In this document: in pieces, positions 44,509-53,330 of the stretch
How the letters are laid out: every line of letters begins with the position of its first letter
How positions within the stretch are numbered: the first letter of the stretch is position 1
Made by a program: the position numbers and the translations under genes
Source: Caloranaerobacter sp050286925
GTDB lineage: Bacteria; Bacillota; Clostridia; Tissierellales; Thermohalobacteraceae
DNA length: 64,000 nucleotides
Reading direction: 5' to 3'
Assembly (NCBI RefSeq): GCF_050286925.1
Contig: NZ_JBFWFX010000003.1
Span: 184,901 to 248,900 of the forward strand
The notes under the pieces: model-generated
The model's database searches: none
Seen by the model: only the letters and a program-made list of their open reading frames with translations
What the model was told of the DNA's origin: nothing

Positions 44509-45540
44509 ATTACGAATTTAACTATATATATTAGAAAACTTCATATTTCACTTAAAACAACAAAAGTTTATAAAGCAATTTTATTAGTAATATTTTTTAT
44601 AGTGATTAATTCTGTTTTATTTTATTTAATAGAAAATAATAAGAATCAAAATATTAATTCCCTATGGGATGCATTATGGTGGGGATTTGTAACAAGTACA
44701 ACAGTTGGTTATGGAGACATTTATCCGACAACTAAACTTGGTCGTATAGTAGCTATATTTTTGATGATTATGGGTATTGGTTTCTTTGGTTTTTTTACAG
44801 CATCAATAGCTTCTGTATTTGTAGAAAAGAACCTAAAAAAGGGGATGGGATTATTGGATGTTAACTTTAGTAACCATATAGTTATTTTTGGGTGGAATTG
44901 TCAAGCGAAATCTATTGTTGAAGAGTTATTGAGAGAGGATAAAAAACAAAAAATTGTTTTAGTAGCTAATATTCCTCATAATCCATATGATAACGATAAT
45001 GTTTATTATATAAAAGGAGACCCTACAACAGATAATGTTTTAGAAAGGGCTAATATTAAATATGCTAAATCTGCAATTGTACTAGCAGATAGGAGTTTAG
45101 AAAATAGTGAAATGATAGATGCTAGATCTGTACTAGTATGTTTAGCTGTAAGTAAAGTTAATCCAAATATTCATTTAGTATCAGAAGTCATTGATCAAAA
45201 AAACTTAATACATTTTAAGCGTACTAATGTTAATGAAACTATAATTAGTACACAATTTGAGAGTAAAATCATGATGAGATGTGCATTGTATAGAGGTGTA
45301 AGCAGAGCTATAAAAGAGCTACTTACTAATTCTTATGGAAATGAGATTTATGAAATAATTGTTGATAAAAAATATATAGGAAATACCTATGAGAAGATTG
45401 CTATTGAGTTTTTAAACAAAGGAGCAACTCTCATAGGTATATATAGAGATAATAAAGTTTTTTTAAATCCTAGTAAAAATACAATTTTAAAAGCAAAAGA
45501 CAGTCTGATATATATTGCAAAAGATAAAATTTTATTATAG
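44509..45540 (+). CDS. two-TM potassium channel with TrkA-N/TrkA-C domains
   Basis: About 343 residues. Two membrane helices (about 25-45 and 80-105) flank a pore loop with selectivity filter TTVGYGDIYPTT. A Rossmann RCK domain follows (VIFGWNCQAKSIVEELL; KGDPTTDNVLERANI), and a TrkA-C domain closes the protein. It probably conducts K+ under nucleotide or ion gating. The start is unclear: the only ribosome binding site, AGAGGTGG (44495-44502), contains the in-frame GTG 44500. The next in-frame codons at proper distance are ATT 44509 and ACG 44512. ATT is proposed. Confidence 0.88.
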   Translation: MTNLTIYIRKLHISLKTTKVYKAILLVIFFIVINSVLFYLIENNKNQNINSLWDALWWGFVTSTTVGYGDIYPTTKLGRIVAIFLMIMGIGFFGFFTASIASVFVEKNLKKGMGLLDVNFSNHIVIFGWNCQAKSIVEELLREDKKQKIVLVANIPHNPYDNDNVYYIKGDPTTDNVLERANIKYAKSAIVLADRSLENSEMIDARSVLVCLAVSKVNPNIHLVSEVIDQKNLIHFKRTNVNETIISTQFESKIMMRCALYRGVSRAIKELLTNSYGNEIYEIIVDKKYIGNTYEKIAIEFLNKGATLIGIYRDNKVFLNPSKNTILKAKDSLIYIAKDKILL

Positions 45541-47022
45541 ATGAGTTAGAGGATCGAAATAGTATTTATTAATATTTGACTTATTAAGTAGGTCATTTAT
45601 TATTCCAGAAAGTTGACAAATACCAGCCTCTATTACAGATTCATGAACTGATGCAATACTAATTCTAAAAGCATTACTTTTGATTTTATTAGCATAAAAT
45701 ATTGAACCAGGGGTTATAAGTATTCCTTTTTTAAAACATAGCTCATGCAGTTCATCACTTAAATAACCATGTGGTAATGAAAGCCAGAAATTCAAACCAC
45801 CTTCAGGTATAGAGTAGCTAACCTGTTTAGGCATATAATTCGATAAACTTTTAACCATTATATCAAATCTTTTTTTGTATATTTTATTAATTTCATTAAT
45901 GTGTTTTTTAAATAAACCCATTTTAATATATAAATCTAAAGCTCTTTGCATAAGACCAGATGTTGATATGTCAGATATATGTTTTGCTACAAGTATTTCT
46001 TTTTGTATCGATATAGGTATTATCATAAAACCTAATCTTAGTCCGGGCATAAAGATTTTAGAAAAACTTTTAATATAAATAACTCTATTATTTTCATCTA
46101 GTGATTTTAATGTCTCTGGATATTTATTATTAAACGAAAGGTCATTTAGGTAATCGTCTTCAACTACTAATGTGTCATATTTATTAGCTAATTCTAATAG
46201 CTTTAGTTTTTTTAGTTTAGAATAGGTATAACCTGTTGGATTTTGAAAGTTAGGCATAACATAAATAAATTTAGGTCTAAAACTTTTAAGTTTATCTTCT
46301 AAATAAGTTAAATCAATACCATCTTTTTTAATAGGAATTTCTATAATCTTAGCCGCTCTTGATTTAAAAGCAGCGATAGCTCCTGTATAAGTTGGACTTT
46401 CCGTAAAAACTATATCTCCATAATCTATTAATGCTTTAGAAAGAATATCTATTCCCTGTTGAGCTCCAGAAATAATTTGAATATTACTAATATCACAATT
46501 AATCATGTAATTAGATAAATAGTTTTTTATAGTTTCTCTTAAAGGATAGTATCCTTGGCTTTCTTGATATTTAAATGCATTCCCTTTATCTCTGTCTAAA
46601 ACCAAGTTAATAACATATTTAAAATCTTCAACAGGGAAAAGATCATTTGTTGGAGTTGTATTTGAAAAGTCGATGACATTCTCAAAGTTATGCATATAAT
46701 GATTCATATTTGTTTTATCTAAAGTATGCAAATGTTGTTTGTAGTCAATTTCTATACCAGTATCATAATTTATTATGTTAACAAATGTACCACTTCCAAC
46801 TTTTTTATAAACTAGGTTTTCTTTTTCGAGTAAATTATAAGCGTTAACAATAGTTATATTATTTACATTTAACTTTTTAGCTAATTTTCTTATAGGAGGT
46901 AATTTTGTATGAGGTTTTAAAGTACCATTTAAAATTAATTTTTTTATTTTGCTATATAATTGTATATATAAATGTTGGTCTGAATTTTTATCTAATTGTA
47001 ACTTGATTTCTTCGATATTCAT
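45535..47022 (-). CDS. MocR/PdxR-family GntR regulator with aminotransferase domain
   Basis: A 495-residue fusion of an N-terminal GntR winged helix (LYIQLYSKIKKLILNGTLKPHTKLPPIRKLAKKL split by the usual turn; ITIVNAYNLLEKENLVYKKVGSGTFV) to a class I aminotransferase-like domain with the PLP lysine in IKSFSKIFMPGLRLGF. Such regulators sense PLP or aminated compounds. ATG 47022 is used because GGAGGATAAAT precedes it. Its 3' end overlaps the K+ channel by six bases, tail to tail, with no terminator visible between them. Confidence 0.9.
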   Translation of the reverse strand: MNIEEIKLQLDKNSDQHLYIQLYSKIKKLILNGTLKPHTKLPPIRKLAKKLNVNNITIVNAYNLLEKENLVYKKVGSGTFVNIINYDTGIEIDYKQHLHTLDKTNMNHYMHNFENVIDFSNTTPTNDLFPVEDFKYVINLVLDRDKGNAFKYQESQGYYPLRETIKNYLSNYMINCDISNIQIISGAQQGIDILSKALIDYGDIVFTESPTYTGAIAAFKSRAAKIIEIPIKKDGIDLTYLEDKLKSFRPKFIYVMPNFQNPTGYTYSKLKKLKLLELANKYDTLVVEDDYLNDLSFNNKYPETLKSLDENNRVIYIKSFSKIFMPGLRLGFMIIPISIQKEILVAKHISDISTSGLMQRALDLYIKMGLFKKHINEINKIYKKRFDIMVKSLSNYMPKQVSYSIPEGGLNFWLSLPHGYLSDELHELCFKKGILITPGSIFYANKIKSNAFRISIASVHESVIEAGICQLSGIINDLLNKSNINKYYFDPLTHL

Positions 47023-47103
47023 ATTTATCCTCCATAGCCGTAATATTGTTCCCATACATTATAATTCTACCAAATTACTATATATTATTCAAAATAAGAA
47101 ATT

Positions 47104-47697
47104 TTATTTTCTCTTAAATATTTTTTTAAAAATACCTTTATTGCCTTCTTTTTCACGTTTGAGTTTTTCTTTTAATTCTGCAACTTCATATGACTTTTCT
47201 TTTAATTTCATTTTCAATTTAGCATTTTCACAAATTAATATATCACGTTCTTTATTTTTAATCTCATGTTTCAATTGTTCAATTTCTGTTTTAAGTTCTT
47301 TTAAAATTTCTGTATTATTAATATTATTTTGATTTAGAGTTTCTTGGACTTTTTTTAGTAAATTATTTTGAAATTCAACAATAAAGTTTTTTACGTTGCT
47401 TATATCATTTTGTTGGGAAGCTATTGATGTAATTGCGATTTCATCATGGCTATTGGAGATAAGCTCTTTAGGAGAATTTAGAATTAGTTTAATCTGCTTG
47501 TTCGTAAAACCTTTGTTTTGCAATTCTTTAATATAATTAATTTTTTCTATCTCTTTGTATGTGTAATACCTATGATTAGATTTAGTTCTTGGAATATTTA
47601 ATTTAAATTCTTTTTCATAAAATCTAAGTACATGTTGAGGATATCCAGTTATCTCTGAAACTTCAGAAATAGAATATTTTCTTTTAGTATCTATCAT
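47104..47697 (-). CDS. MerR-type DNA-binding protein with coiled coil (RacA-like)
   Basis: 197 residues. The N-terminal MerR helix-turn-helix (YSISEVSEITGYPQHVLRFYEKEF; NHRYYTYKEIEKINYIKELQ) lacks a ligand domain. Instead it has a long charged coiled coil (about 105-180) and a basic amphipathic tail GIFKKIFKRK. This layout resembles RacA, the Bacillus protein that tethers chromosomes to the cell pole, more than a classic MerR activator. Identity with RacA is an inference from architecture only. Confidence 0.75.
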   Translation of the reverse strand: MIDTKRKYSISEVSEITGYPQHVLRFYEKEFKLNIPRTKSNHRYYTYKEIEKINYIKELQNKGFTNKQIKLILNSPKELISNSHDEIAITSIASQQNDISNVKNFIVEFQNNLLKKVQETLNQNNINNTEILKELKTEIEQLKHEIKNKERDILICENAKLKMKLKEKSYEVAELKEKLKREKEGNKGIFKKIFKRK

Positions 47698-47789
47698 TCA
47701 CCACTCCCCCTAACAAATTATAATTGTCTTATTCTTCAATTTTAAAGTAAATCCTTCTTAAAATTACAATATCAGATAACAAGTTTAAA

Positions 47790-47826
47790 ATAAAAAGCAC
47801 AACTAGATATAACTTCTAGTTGTGCT
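47790..47826 (-). terminator. cheR terminator
   Basis: Stem AGCACAACTAGA / TCTAGTTGTGCT (47796-47807, 47815-47826); read leftward it is followed by TTTTTATTTTA. Ends the cheR transcript. Confidence 0.88.
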
Positions 47827-47832
47827 AATGAG

Positions 47833-48603
47833 CTATAATTTACTATAGAAAAACGATTTTATTGGCTTGAAATTGTATTTATCTGGTAAAATTATATGTT
47901 CAGTATTGCCAACAAAAAATACACCGTCGTCTGTAAGTGCTTCATAAAATTTTTTATAAAGTTTTGCTTTAGCTTCTTCAGTAAAATAAATCATAACGTT
48001 TCTACACAAAATCAAATGAAATCCTTTAGGAAAGTTATCACTTAATAGATTTAGCTTTTTAAAATTAACACATTGCTTAATTTTATCATCTATTTTATAT
48101 GTATTTCCAATTTTAGTGAAAAATTTGTTTTTATATTCATTTGGTACATTTTTTAAGCTTTTTTCGTCGTAAATCCCAATTTTTGCTTTTTGAATTGCAC
48201 CTTCATCAATATCTGTGGCTAATATATTTATTTCTTTTATAGGGAAAAATTTGGTTAATAGCATTACTAACGAATAAGGCTCTTCTCCTGTAGAACAAGC
48301 ACTACTCCAAACTTTTATTTTACCATTATTTTTGATTAGTTCTGGTATAATATCTTTTTCTAAAACACGCCATTGAGCTGGATTTCTAAAAAACTCTGAG
48401 ACATTTATAGTGAGATAATTAAGAAGTTCATTTAGAAGTTTACTATCTTTCTTAATGCCTATTAAATAATCATCAAAATCAGAAAAATTATTCCTTTTTA
48501 ATAAAGAAACAAGTCTTCTCTTCATTTGCTTTTCTTTATAACAATTTAAATCGATACCAGTTATTTTGTAAAAATCTTTTTTAAAGATTTCATATTTATC
48601 CAT
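47833..48603 (-). CDS. cheR: CheR-family protein-glutamate methyltransferase
   Basis: SAM-dependent enzyme that methylates chemoreceptor glutamates. The 256 residues have the N-terminal four-helix domain and the SAM domain with NVSEFFRNPAQWRVLE, WSSACSTGEEPYSL, ILATDIDEGAIQKAK and FHLILCRNVMIYF. It stands alone: no receptor, cheB, cheW or flagellar gene is nearby, so the partner receptors must be elsewhere. It has its own terminator. Confidence 0.93.
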   Translation of the reverse strand: MDKYEIFKKDFYKITGIDLNCYKEKQMKRRLVSLLKRNNFSDFDDYLIGIKKDSKLLNELLNYLTINVSEFFRNPAQWRVLEKDIIPELIKNNGKIKVWSSACSTGEEPYSLVMLLTKFFPIKEINILATDIDEGAIQKAKIGIYDEKSLKNVPNEYKNKFFTKIGNTYKIDDKIKQCVNFKKLNLLSDNFPKGFHLILCRNVMIYFTEEAKAKLYKKFYEALTDDGVFFVGNTEHIILPDKYNFKPIKSFFYSKL

Positions 48604-48653
48604 TTTTATCCCCTTTACTTAAAAATTTAGTTAATGTAATTTAATTCTATCAC

Positions 48654-48684
48654 ATTAAAAAAAATGTGGCAATATGCCACATTT
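48654..48684 (-). terminator. ispH operon terminator
   Basis: Stem AAATGTGGC / GCCACATTT (48662-48670, 48676-48684); read leftward it is followed by a run of T. It ends the aroH/cmk-plsC-ispH group. Confidence 0.88.
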
Positions 48685-48791
48685 GAATGTAAAGGGGGTC
48701 TTGATATTAATGAGGTTCATTAGATATTATTGTCTTTTATAAAAAAAATTATACATGTGAGTTCTAATATTTTTATGTTAGATAATTAGTT

Positions 48792-49643
48792 TTATAATTT
48801 ATTTTTATTAGAGATGTTTTTTAAATTATTTACAATATCTTCAATAATCCAATTAGGAGTTGAAGCCCCAGCAGTAATTCCAATCATTTTGAAATTTTTA
48901 AGTTCATCAATAGGTAACTCATCTAAAGTTTCTATATGATATACATTATGACAGTATTTTTTACTTATTTCTGCTAATTTAAGGGTATTAGAACTATGAT
49001 GACCACCTATGACTATCATAGCATTTACTTTTTTAGCAATTTCTTTTGTAGATTCTTGTCTTAATTTTGTAGCGTTACATATAGTATTAAAAACTTTCAC
49101 TAATTTACCTTTTTTTTGTACTAATTGAGATAGTTTCTGAAATTTTTCTAAAGTCATTGTTGTTTGAGATACTATACATAATTTATCACTAAGAGGAACT
49201 TTGTTTACATCATTTTCAGAATTTACAATTATTGCTTGATTGTTACACCAACCATTAATTCCTATAACTTCTGGATGATTTGGATTGCCAATTATAACAA
49301 TTGTATAACCATTATTAAAGAATTCATTTGCTTTTTTTTGGACTTTTCTTACAAAAGGACAAGTACAATCAATTAATTCTATTCCATTTTTTTTTGCGTA
49401 TGAATAGACATCTAAAGGAACTCCATGTGATCTAATTATTACTTTACCTTTGTTAACATCTTTAATATTATTAATTATTTTTAAGCCTTTGCTTTCAAGT
49501 AGATTAATAACTTGTTCATTATGTATAATTGGACCTAATGAAAAAACGTTGTATTTATTTTCATCTAATGTATTTAATGTGGTTTTAACTGCTTTTTCAA
49601 CTCCAAAACAAAAACCTGAGTTTTTTGCAATCAGTAAATCCAT
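48792..49643 (-). CDS. ispH: 4-hydroxy-3-methylbut-2-enyl diphosphate reductase
   Basis: Last step of the MEP isoprenoid pathway; an iron-sulfur enzyme. The 283 residues contain the three cluster cysteines in NSGFCFGVEKAV, IDCTCPFVRKV and NTICNATKLRQ, and the IIRSHG and GITAGASTPNWIIED blocks. In Bacillus-type relatives IspH can be fused or linked to ribosomal protein S1; here no S1 domain is present. Lies 18 bases after plsC. Confidence 0.95.
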   Translation of the reverse strand: MDLLIAKNSGFCFGVEKAVKTTLNTLDENKYNVFSLGPIIHNEQVINLLESKGLKIINNIKDVNKGKVIIRSHGVPLDVYSYAKKNGIELIDCTCPFVRKVQKKANEFFNNGYTIVIIGNPNHPEVIGINGWCNNQAIIVNSENDVNKVPLSDKLCIVSQTTMTLEKFQKLSQLVQKKGKLVKVFNTICNATKLRQESTKEIAKKVNAMIVIGGHHSSNTLKLAEISKKYCHNVYHIETLDELPIDELKNFKMIGITAGASTPNWIIEDIVNNLKNISNKNKL

Positions 49644-49661
49644 TATATCTCTCCTATCAGA

Positions 49662-50237
49662 TTATTTTAATGCATAAATTCTTTTCAATATATTTTGACT
49701 AATCTTTTTGTAATCATCAATATTTAGTTTTTGGTCATAAAATTCTTCAAATGAAATCTGTTCACCTATAATGATTTTAATTTTTGAAAATAATTTGTAA
49801 TTAGCATCTATATAAATTGGCAATACATTACACTTACTTTTGATTGCAATCATAGCAACTCCTGGTTTTGCATTCTCTATATTTTCATCTTTAACTCTAG
49901 TACCTTCTAAAAAAATACCTAAAACATTACCTTCGTTTAATACTTTTAAAGACTTTTTTATTGCAGAAATATCTCCTTTTTCTCTGTCAACTGGAAATGC
50001 TCCTAAATTGGTAATAATTTTATTTAGAATTTTATTTTTAAATAATTCTTTTTTAGCCATAAAATATATTTTTCTAGGAGATATTATACCTATTAAAATA
50101 GGATCTAGTATACTTATATGGTTGGAGCAAATTATTAATTTATCTTCAGTAAAGTTATGTTTACCAATAACTTCAATTCTAAAGAAAGTATTCATGAATA
50201 ACGATAATGTCTTCTTTGCAAAGTTATAAAAAGACAT
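49662..50237 (-). CDS. plsC: 1-acyl-sn-glycerol-3-phosphate acyltransferase
   Basis: Makes phosphatidic acid from lysophosphatidate. The 191 residues contain the acyltransferase His-Asp motif CSNHISILDPILIG, a downstream FPVDREKGDISAIKK block and the FLEGTRVKDEN block. An N-terminal hydrophobic region suits a membrane-associated enzyme. It follows cmk by 3 bases; cmk-plsC-ispH is a common Clostridial set. Confidence 0.92.
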   Translation of the reverse strand: MSFYNFAKKTLSLFMNTFFRIEVIGKHNFTEDKLIICSNHISILDPILIGIISPRKIYFMAKKELFKNKILNKIITNLGAFPVDREKGDISAIKKSLKVLNEGNVLGIFLEGTRVKDENIENAKPGVAMIAIKSKCNVLPIYIDANYKLFSKIKIIIGEQISFEEFYDQKLNIDDYKKISQNILKRIYALK

Positions 50238-50240
50238 ATT

Positions 50241-50897
50241 TTACATTCCTTTCTTTATGATATTTAGTATTTCATTAACACATTCTTCAACCGTTCTTTT
50301 AGTAGTATCAATTAAAATGGCATCTTTACTTTTAATTAGAGGTGAGAATTCTCTGTTTTTATCGATTTCGTCTCTTTGCTTTATTTCTTCTTTAACTTGC
50401 TCAAAAGAAATTTCAACATTCTTAGAAATAAGTTCTTTATATCTTCTATAGCTTCTTTCGTCAACTGAAGCAGTTACATAAAATTTGAAATCAGCATTTG
50501 GCAAGACATAGCTTCCAATGTCTCTTCCGTCCATAACTACGCTTTTATTGTTAGCTATTTTTCTTTGAATTTCTACTAATTTTATTCTAATTTCTTTTAT
50601 TTTAGCAACTTTAGAAACATTTTTACTAACTTCATTATTTCTTATTTCATTATCAACTATTTTACCATCTAAATAAATATGATTATTGTAATAGTCAATA
50701 TCAGTATTATCTAATAATGAAATTAATGAATTTTTATCATCAAAATTTATTTTATTTTTCAAGGCTTTTAAAGTCAAGGCTCTATACATTGCTCCTGTAT
50801 CTATATAATTTATATTTAATTCTTTTGCAATAATTTTAGCTATAGTACTCTTTCCTGCACCTGCTGGACCATCTATTGCAATTACAATTTTGTTCAT
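50241..50897 (-). CDS. cmk: cytidylate kinase
   Basis: Phosphorylates CMP and dCMP. The 218 residues contain P-loop IDGPAGAGKSTIAK, DTGAMYRALTLKA, DGRDIGSYVLPNADFKFY and KQRDEIDKNREFSPL. Lengths and blocks are standard. Confidence 0.96.
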   Translation of the reverse strand: MNKIVIAIDGPAGAGKSTIAKIIAKELNINYIDTGAMYRALTLKALKNKINFDDKNSLISLLDNTDIDYYNNHIYLDGKIVDNEIRNNEVSKNVSKVAKIKEIRIKLVEIQRKIANNKSVVMDGRDIGSYVLPNADFKFYVTASVDERSYRRYKELISKNVEISFEQVKEEIKQRDEIDKNREFSPLIKSKDAILIDTTKRTVEECVNEILNIIKKGM

Positions 50898-50935
50898 ATT
50901 TTACCTCCTTATAACTGCTGAAAATTGAAATTAAA

Positions 50936-51295
50936 TTAAATTAAATCTGGTCTAAGTATACTTGCTTTTTCTAAATAAACATGTTTAATATGAGTTTGAT
51001 TTAAATTGCTTTTTAAAAATAAAAGTACTCTTATACATTTGTTTAGGCTACCTTCAACATCCATTTCTTGAAAACACATTAGTCCACAATTATTAAACCC
51101 TAACTCTCTAGCTGCTATTGCTGGATATGCCTTGTTTAAATCTTTGGTTGCAGAAAATAAAATACTAATTACATCTGATTTATCAATATTATTTTGCTTT
51201 ATTATTTCTTTTAAAAGTTTTTTTGTATATTTAATAATATCTTCTTTTGTATTGTTATTAACTGTAATAGCTCCTCGAATTGTTACTATACACAT
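50936..51295 (-). CDS. aroH: chorismate mutase, AroH class
   Basis: Monofunctional chorismate mutase of the trimeric pseudo-alpha/beta-barrel (Bacillus AroH) type, 119 residues. IRGAITVNNNTKEDI (active-site Arg), FSATKDLNKAYPA, CFQEMDVEGSLNKCIRVLL and the KHVYLEKASILRPDL tail are family blocks. Converts chorismate to prephenate. No other aromatic biosynthesis gene is close. Confidence 0.93.
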   Translation of the reverse strand: MCIVTIRGAITVNNNTKEDIIKYTKKLLKEIIKQNNIDKSDVISILFSATKDLNKAYPAIAARELGFNNCGLMCFQEMDVEGSLNKCIRVLLFLKSNLNQTHIKHVYLEKASILRPDLI

Positions 51296-51361
51296 AATAA
51301 CCCCGCTTCCTTTTTTTTATTATATATTATAACAGAATTCTACTCAATAAGGTTTATATAA

Positions 51362-52591
51362 TTAACAGTTTAGACCTGCTAAATAACCTGTTGATAAAGC
51401 TATTTGTATATTAAATCCCCCAGTTAAAGCATCTACATCGATTATTTCACCAGCAAAAAAAAGACCTTTTATTAATTTAGATTCCATAGTTGATGGATTT
51501 ATTTCTTTTGTAGAAATTCCACCAGATGTTACAATTGCATGTTCAATACTTTTCAATCCATTGTAATTCAAACTAAACTTTTTTAGACCATTTATTATTT
51601 CATATTTTTCATTTTTAGTTACATCATTTGTTCTCTTATCAAATGGAATATTTAAAGTATCTAATAAGTAGATTATAACTTTTTTAGGCAATATTTCACA
51701 AAGAGTATTACAGATATTTTTCTGCTGATGTTTTGTAAATAAAGACTTAATTAAATTTTCTAAATGTTCAAAGTTATAGTCTGGAAAAAAATCTATTTCT
51801 AAATTTATTTTATCAATTGAATATCTATTGATGTAACTACTTAATGAGAGGGCTGCAGGTCCAGATATACCGAAATGTGTAAAAACAATTTCGCCAGTTT
51901 GTTTTTGTTCATGTATTTTTTTATCGTTTAAATAGGCTGTTAGTTTTACATTATTTAAAGATATACCTTGTAATTTTTTTATCCTTGTATCTTTTAATTT
52001 TATTGGTACTAAAGCAGGCTTTGGTTTAATGATTGTATGACCAAGTTTATTTGCGAAAATGTATCCATCACCCGTAGAACCAGTTTGCGGATAAGACTTA
52101 CCTCCTGTTGCTAAAATAACTTTATTAAAAGTCATAGATTTTTTATTGTTTAAATAAATAGTAAAAGTACCATTTTTATTTAATGTTATATCTTTAACCC
52201 TAGTATTTTTAAGTATAGTTACTCCATTAGATAGTAAATACTTATTAAGAGCGTTTATTATATCAATTGCTTTGTTCGATTTTGGAAAACATCTATTGTC
52301 TTTTTCTGTTTTAATTTGAACTCCGAAAGATTCAAGTAAATTTATGGTATCAATGTTTGTAAAAGTATAAAACGCACTATACATAAAACTATTATTATTA
52401 ACAACATTATTTATAAAGTTTTCAATATCGCAATTATTTGTAATATTGCACCTACCATTGCCTGTAATAAGTAATTTCTTGCCTATATTAGAATTTCTTT
52501 CGAATAGAAAAACTTTCTTACCTTGTTTAGAAGCAGTCCCTGCAGCTAAAATGCCAGCAGGACCAGCTCCAATAACAGCTACCGTATCCAT
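51362..52591 (-). CDS. HI0933/YtfP-family flavoprotein
   Basis: NAD(P)/FAD-dependent oxidoreductase-like protein of 409 residues. FAD-binding GAGPAGILAA near the N-terminus, then FERNSNIGKKLLITGNGRCNITNN, ATGGKSYPQTGSTGDGY, and C-terminal FFAGEIIDVDALTGGFNIQIALSTG, all family signatures. The physiological substrate is not known. It starts one base after the phosphatase gene. Confidence 0.9.
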   Translation of the reverse strand: MDTVAVIGAGPAGILAAGTASKQGKKVFLFERNSNIGKKLLITGNGRCNITNNCDIENFINNVVNNNSFMYSAFYTFTNIDTINLLESFGVQIKTEKDNRCFPKSNKAIDIINALNKYLLSNGVTILKNTRVKDITLNKNGTFTIYLNNKKSMTFNKVILATGGKSYPQTGSTGDGYIFANKLGHTIIKPKPALVPIKLKDTRIKKLQGISLNNVKLTAYLNDKKIHEQKQTGEIVFTHFGISGPAALSLSSYINRYSIDKINLEIDFFPDYNFEHLENLIKSLFTKHQQKNICNTLCEILPKKVIIYLLDTLNIPFDKRTNDVTKNEKYEIINGLKKFSLNYNGLKSIEHAIVTSGGISTKEINPSTMESKLIKGLFFAGEIIDVDALTGGFNIQIALSTGYLAGLNC

Positions 52592-52592
52592 T

Positions 52593-53201
52593 TTAGTCCT
52601 CCTTCAAATGACAAGTATCATTTAACAATTTAATTACTGGCCCTGTACTATGATATTCTATTATAGATATACTTGTATTGTCTATCTTTATATTATTAAA
52701 TTTTGCTAAATCTATATCTAAAATTCCTAAAATCAATGCCTTAATTGCAGTACCGTGAGAAACAATTAAAATATTTTGATAGTCAGTATGTAATACATTA
52801 TTGATTATTTTCTTCATTCTTTCTTGTACTTCTATTAGCCTTTCAGCTCCTGGTAAGTTAAGTTTATGAGGTTCTGTTCTCCAAATTATGTATTCTTGAT
52901 TGAAATCTTTTTTAATATCGGATAATGTTAATCCTTGCCAATTTCCAAAATGAATTTCTCTTAAGTTTTTATCAATAATGATATCAGTTTTTATAATGTC
53001 AGAAATTATTTTAGCTGTTTGGTATGATCTTTTTAAATCACTAGTATATATTATATCGATTTTTTCTTTAGAGAGCTTAAATGCAAGTTTTTTAGCCTGT
53101 TCTATACCGACTTTGTTTAATTCGATATCTTTTTGTCCTTGTATTTTGCCTATTAGATTCCAATCGGTTTGGCCGTGTCTAGTGATTATTATTTTTTTCA
53201 T
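52593..53201 (-). CDS. histidine phosphatase family protein (CobC/GpmB-like)
   Basis: Phosphatase of the phosphoglycerate mutase-like superfamily, 202 residues. Catalytic RHGQTDWN at the N-terminus, SDLKRSYQTAKII, the acidic LREIHFGNWQGL and the second His in ILIVSHGTAIKALI. The substrate could be alpha-ribazole phosphate, a phosphosugar or another ester; no cobalamin gene is nearby to choose between them. Confidence 0.88.
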   Translation of the reverse strand: MKKIIITRHGQTDWNLIGKIQGQKDIELNKVGIEQAKKLAFKLSKEKIDIIYTSDLKRSYQTAKIISDIIKTDIIIDKNLREIHFGNWQGLTLSDIKKDFNQEYIIWRTEPHKLNLPGAERLIEVQERMKKIINNVLHTDYQNILIVSHGTAIKALILGILDIDLAKFNNIKIDNTSISIIEYHSTGPVIKLLNDTCHLKED

Positions 53202-53256
53202 GTAGAATCAACCTTTCTTATTTAGTTTTGTTTTTATTTGGGTTTTTTGTTTATTT

Positions 53257-53278
53257 AGTTTATCATTTATGATAAACT
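53257..53278. promoter_or_regulatory. 22-bp palindrome upstream of the phosphatase gene
   Basis: AGTTTATCAT and ATGATAAACT (53257-53266, 53269-53278) are perfect 10-base arms with a TT spacer, placed 56 bases before the phosphatase start. No T-tract follows on either strand, so an operator is more likely than a terminator. Confidence 0.4.
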
Positions 53279-53301
53279 CTTATATGATATATAAATGCAA
53301 C

Positions 53302-53325
53302 TAAAAGCTGGCTTCTGCCAGCTAA
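53302..53325 (-). terminator. kor operon terminator
   Basis: Stem AGCTGGC / GCCAGCT (53306-53312, 53317-53323) with a 4-base loop; read leftward it is followed by TTTTAG. It ends the kor/RpiR transcript. Confidence 0.75.
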
Positions 53326-53330
53326 TATTT

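Noticed and set aside
48695..48745. Short ORF behind GGGGGT in the cheR-ispH gap
   Set aside because: Only about 13 codons, no conserved pattern, and on the strand opposite both neighbours.
51132..51332. Rightward ORF inside aroH and many similar opposite-strand ORFs
   Set aside because: They are shadows of well-identified genes, with no ribosome binding site and hydrophobic, low-complexity translations.
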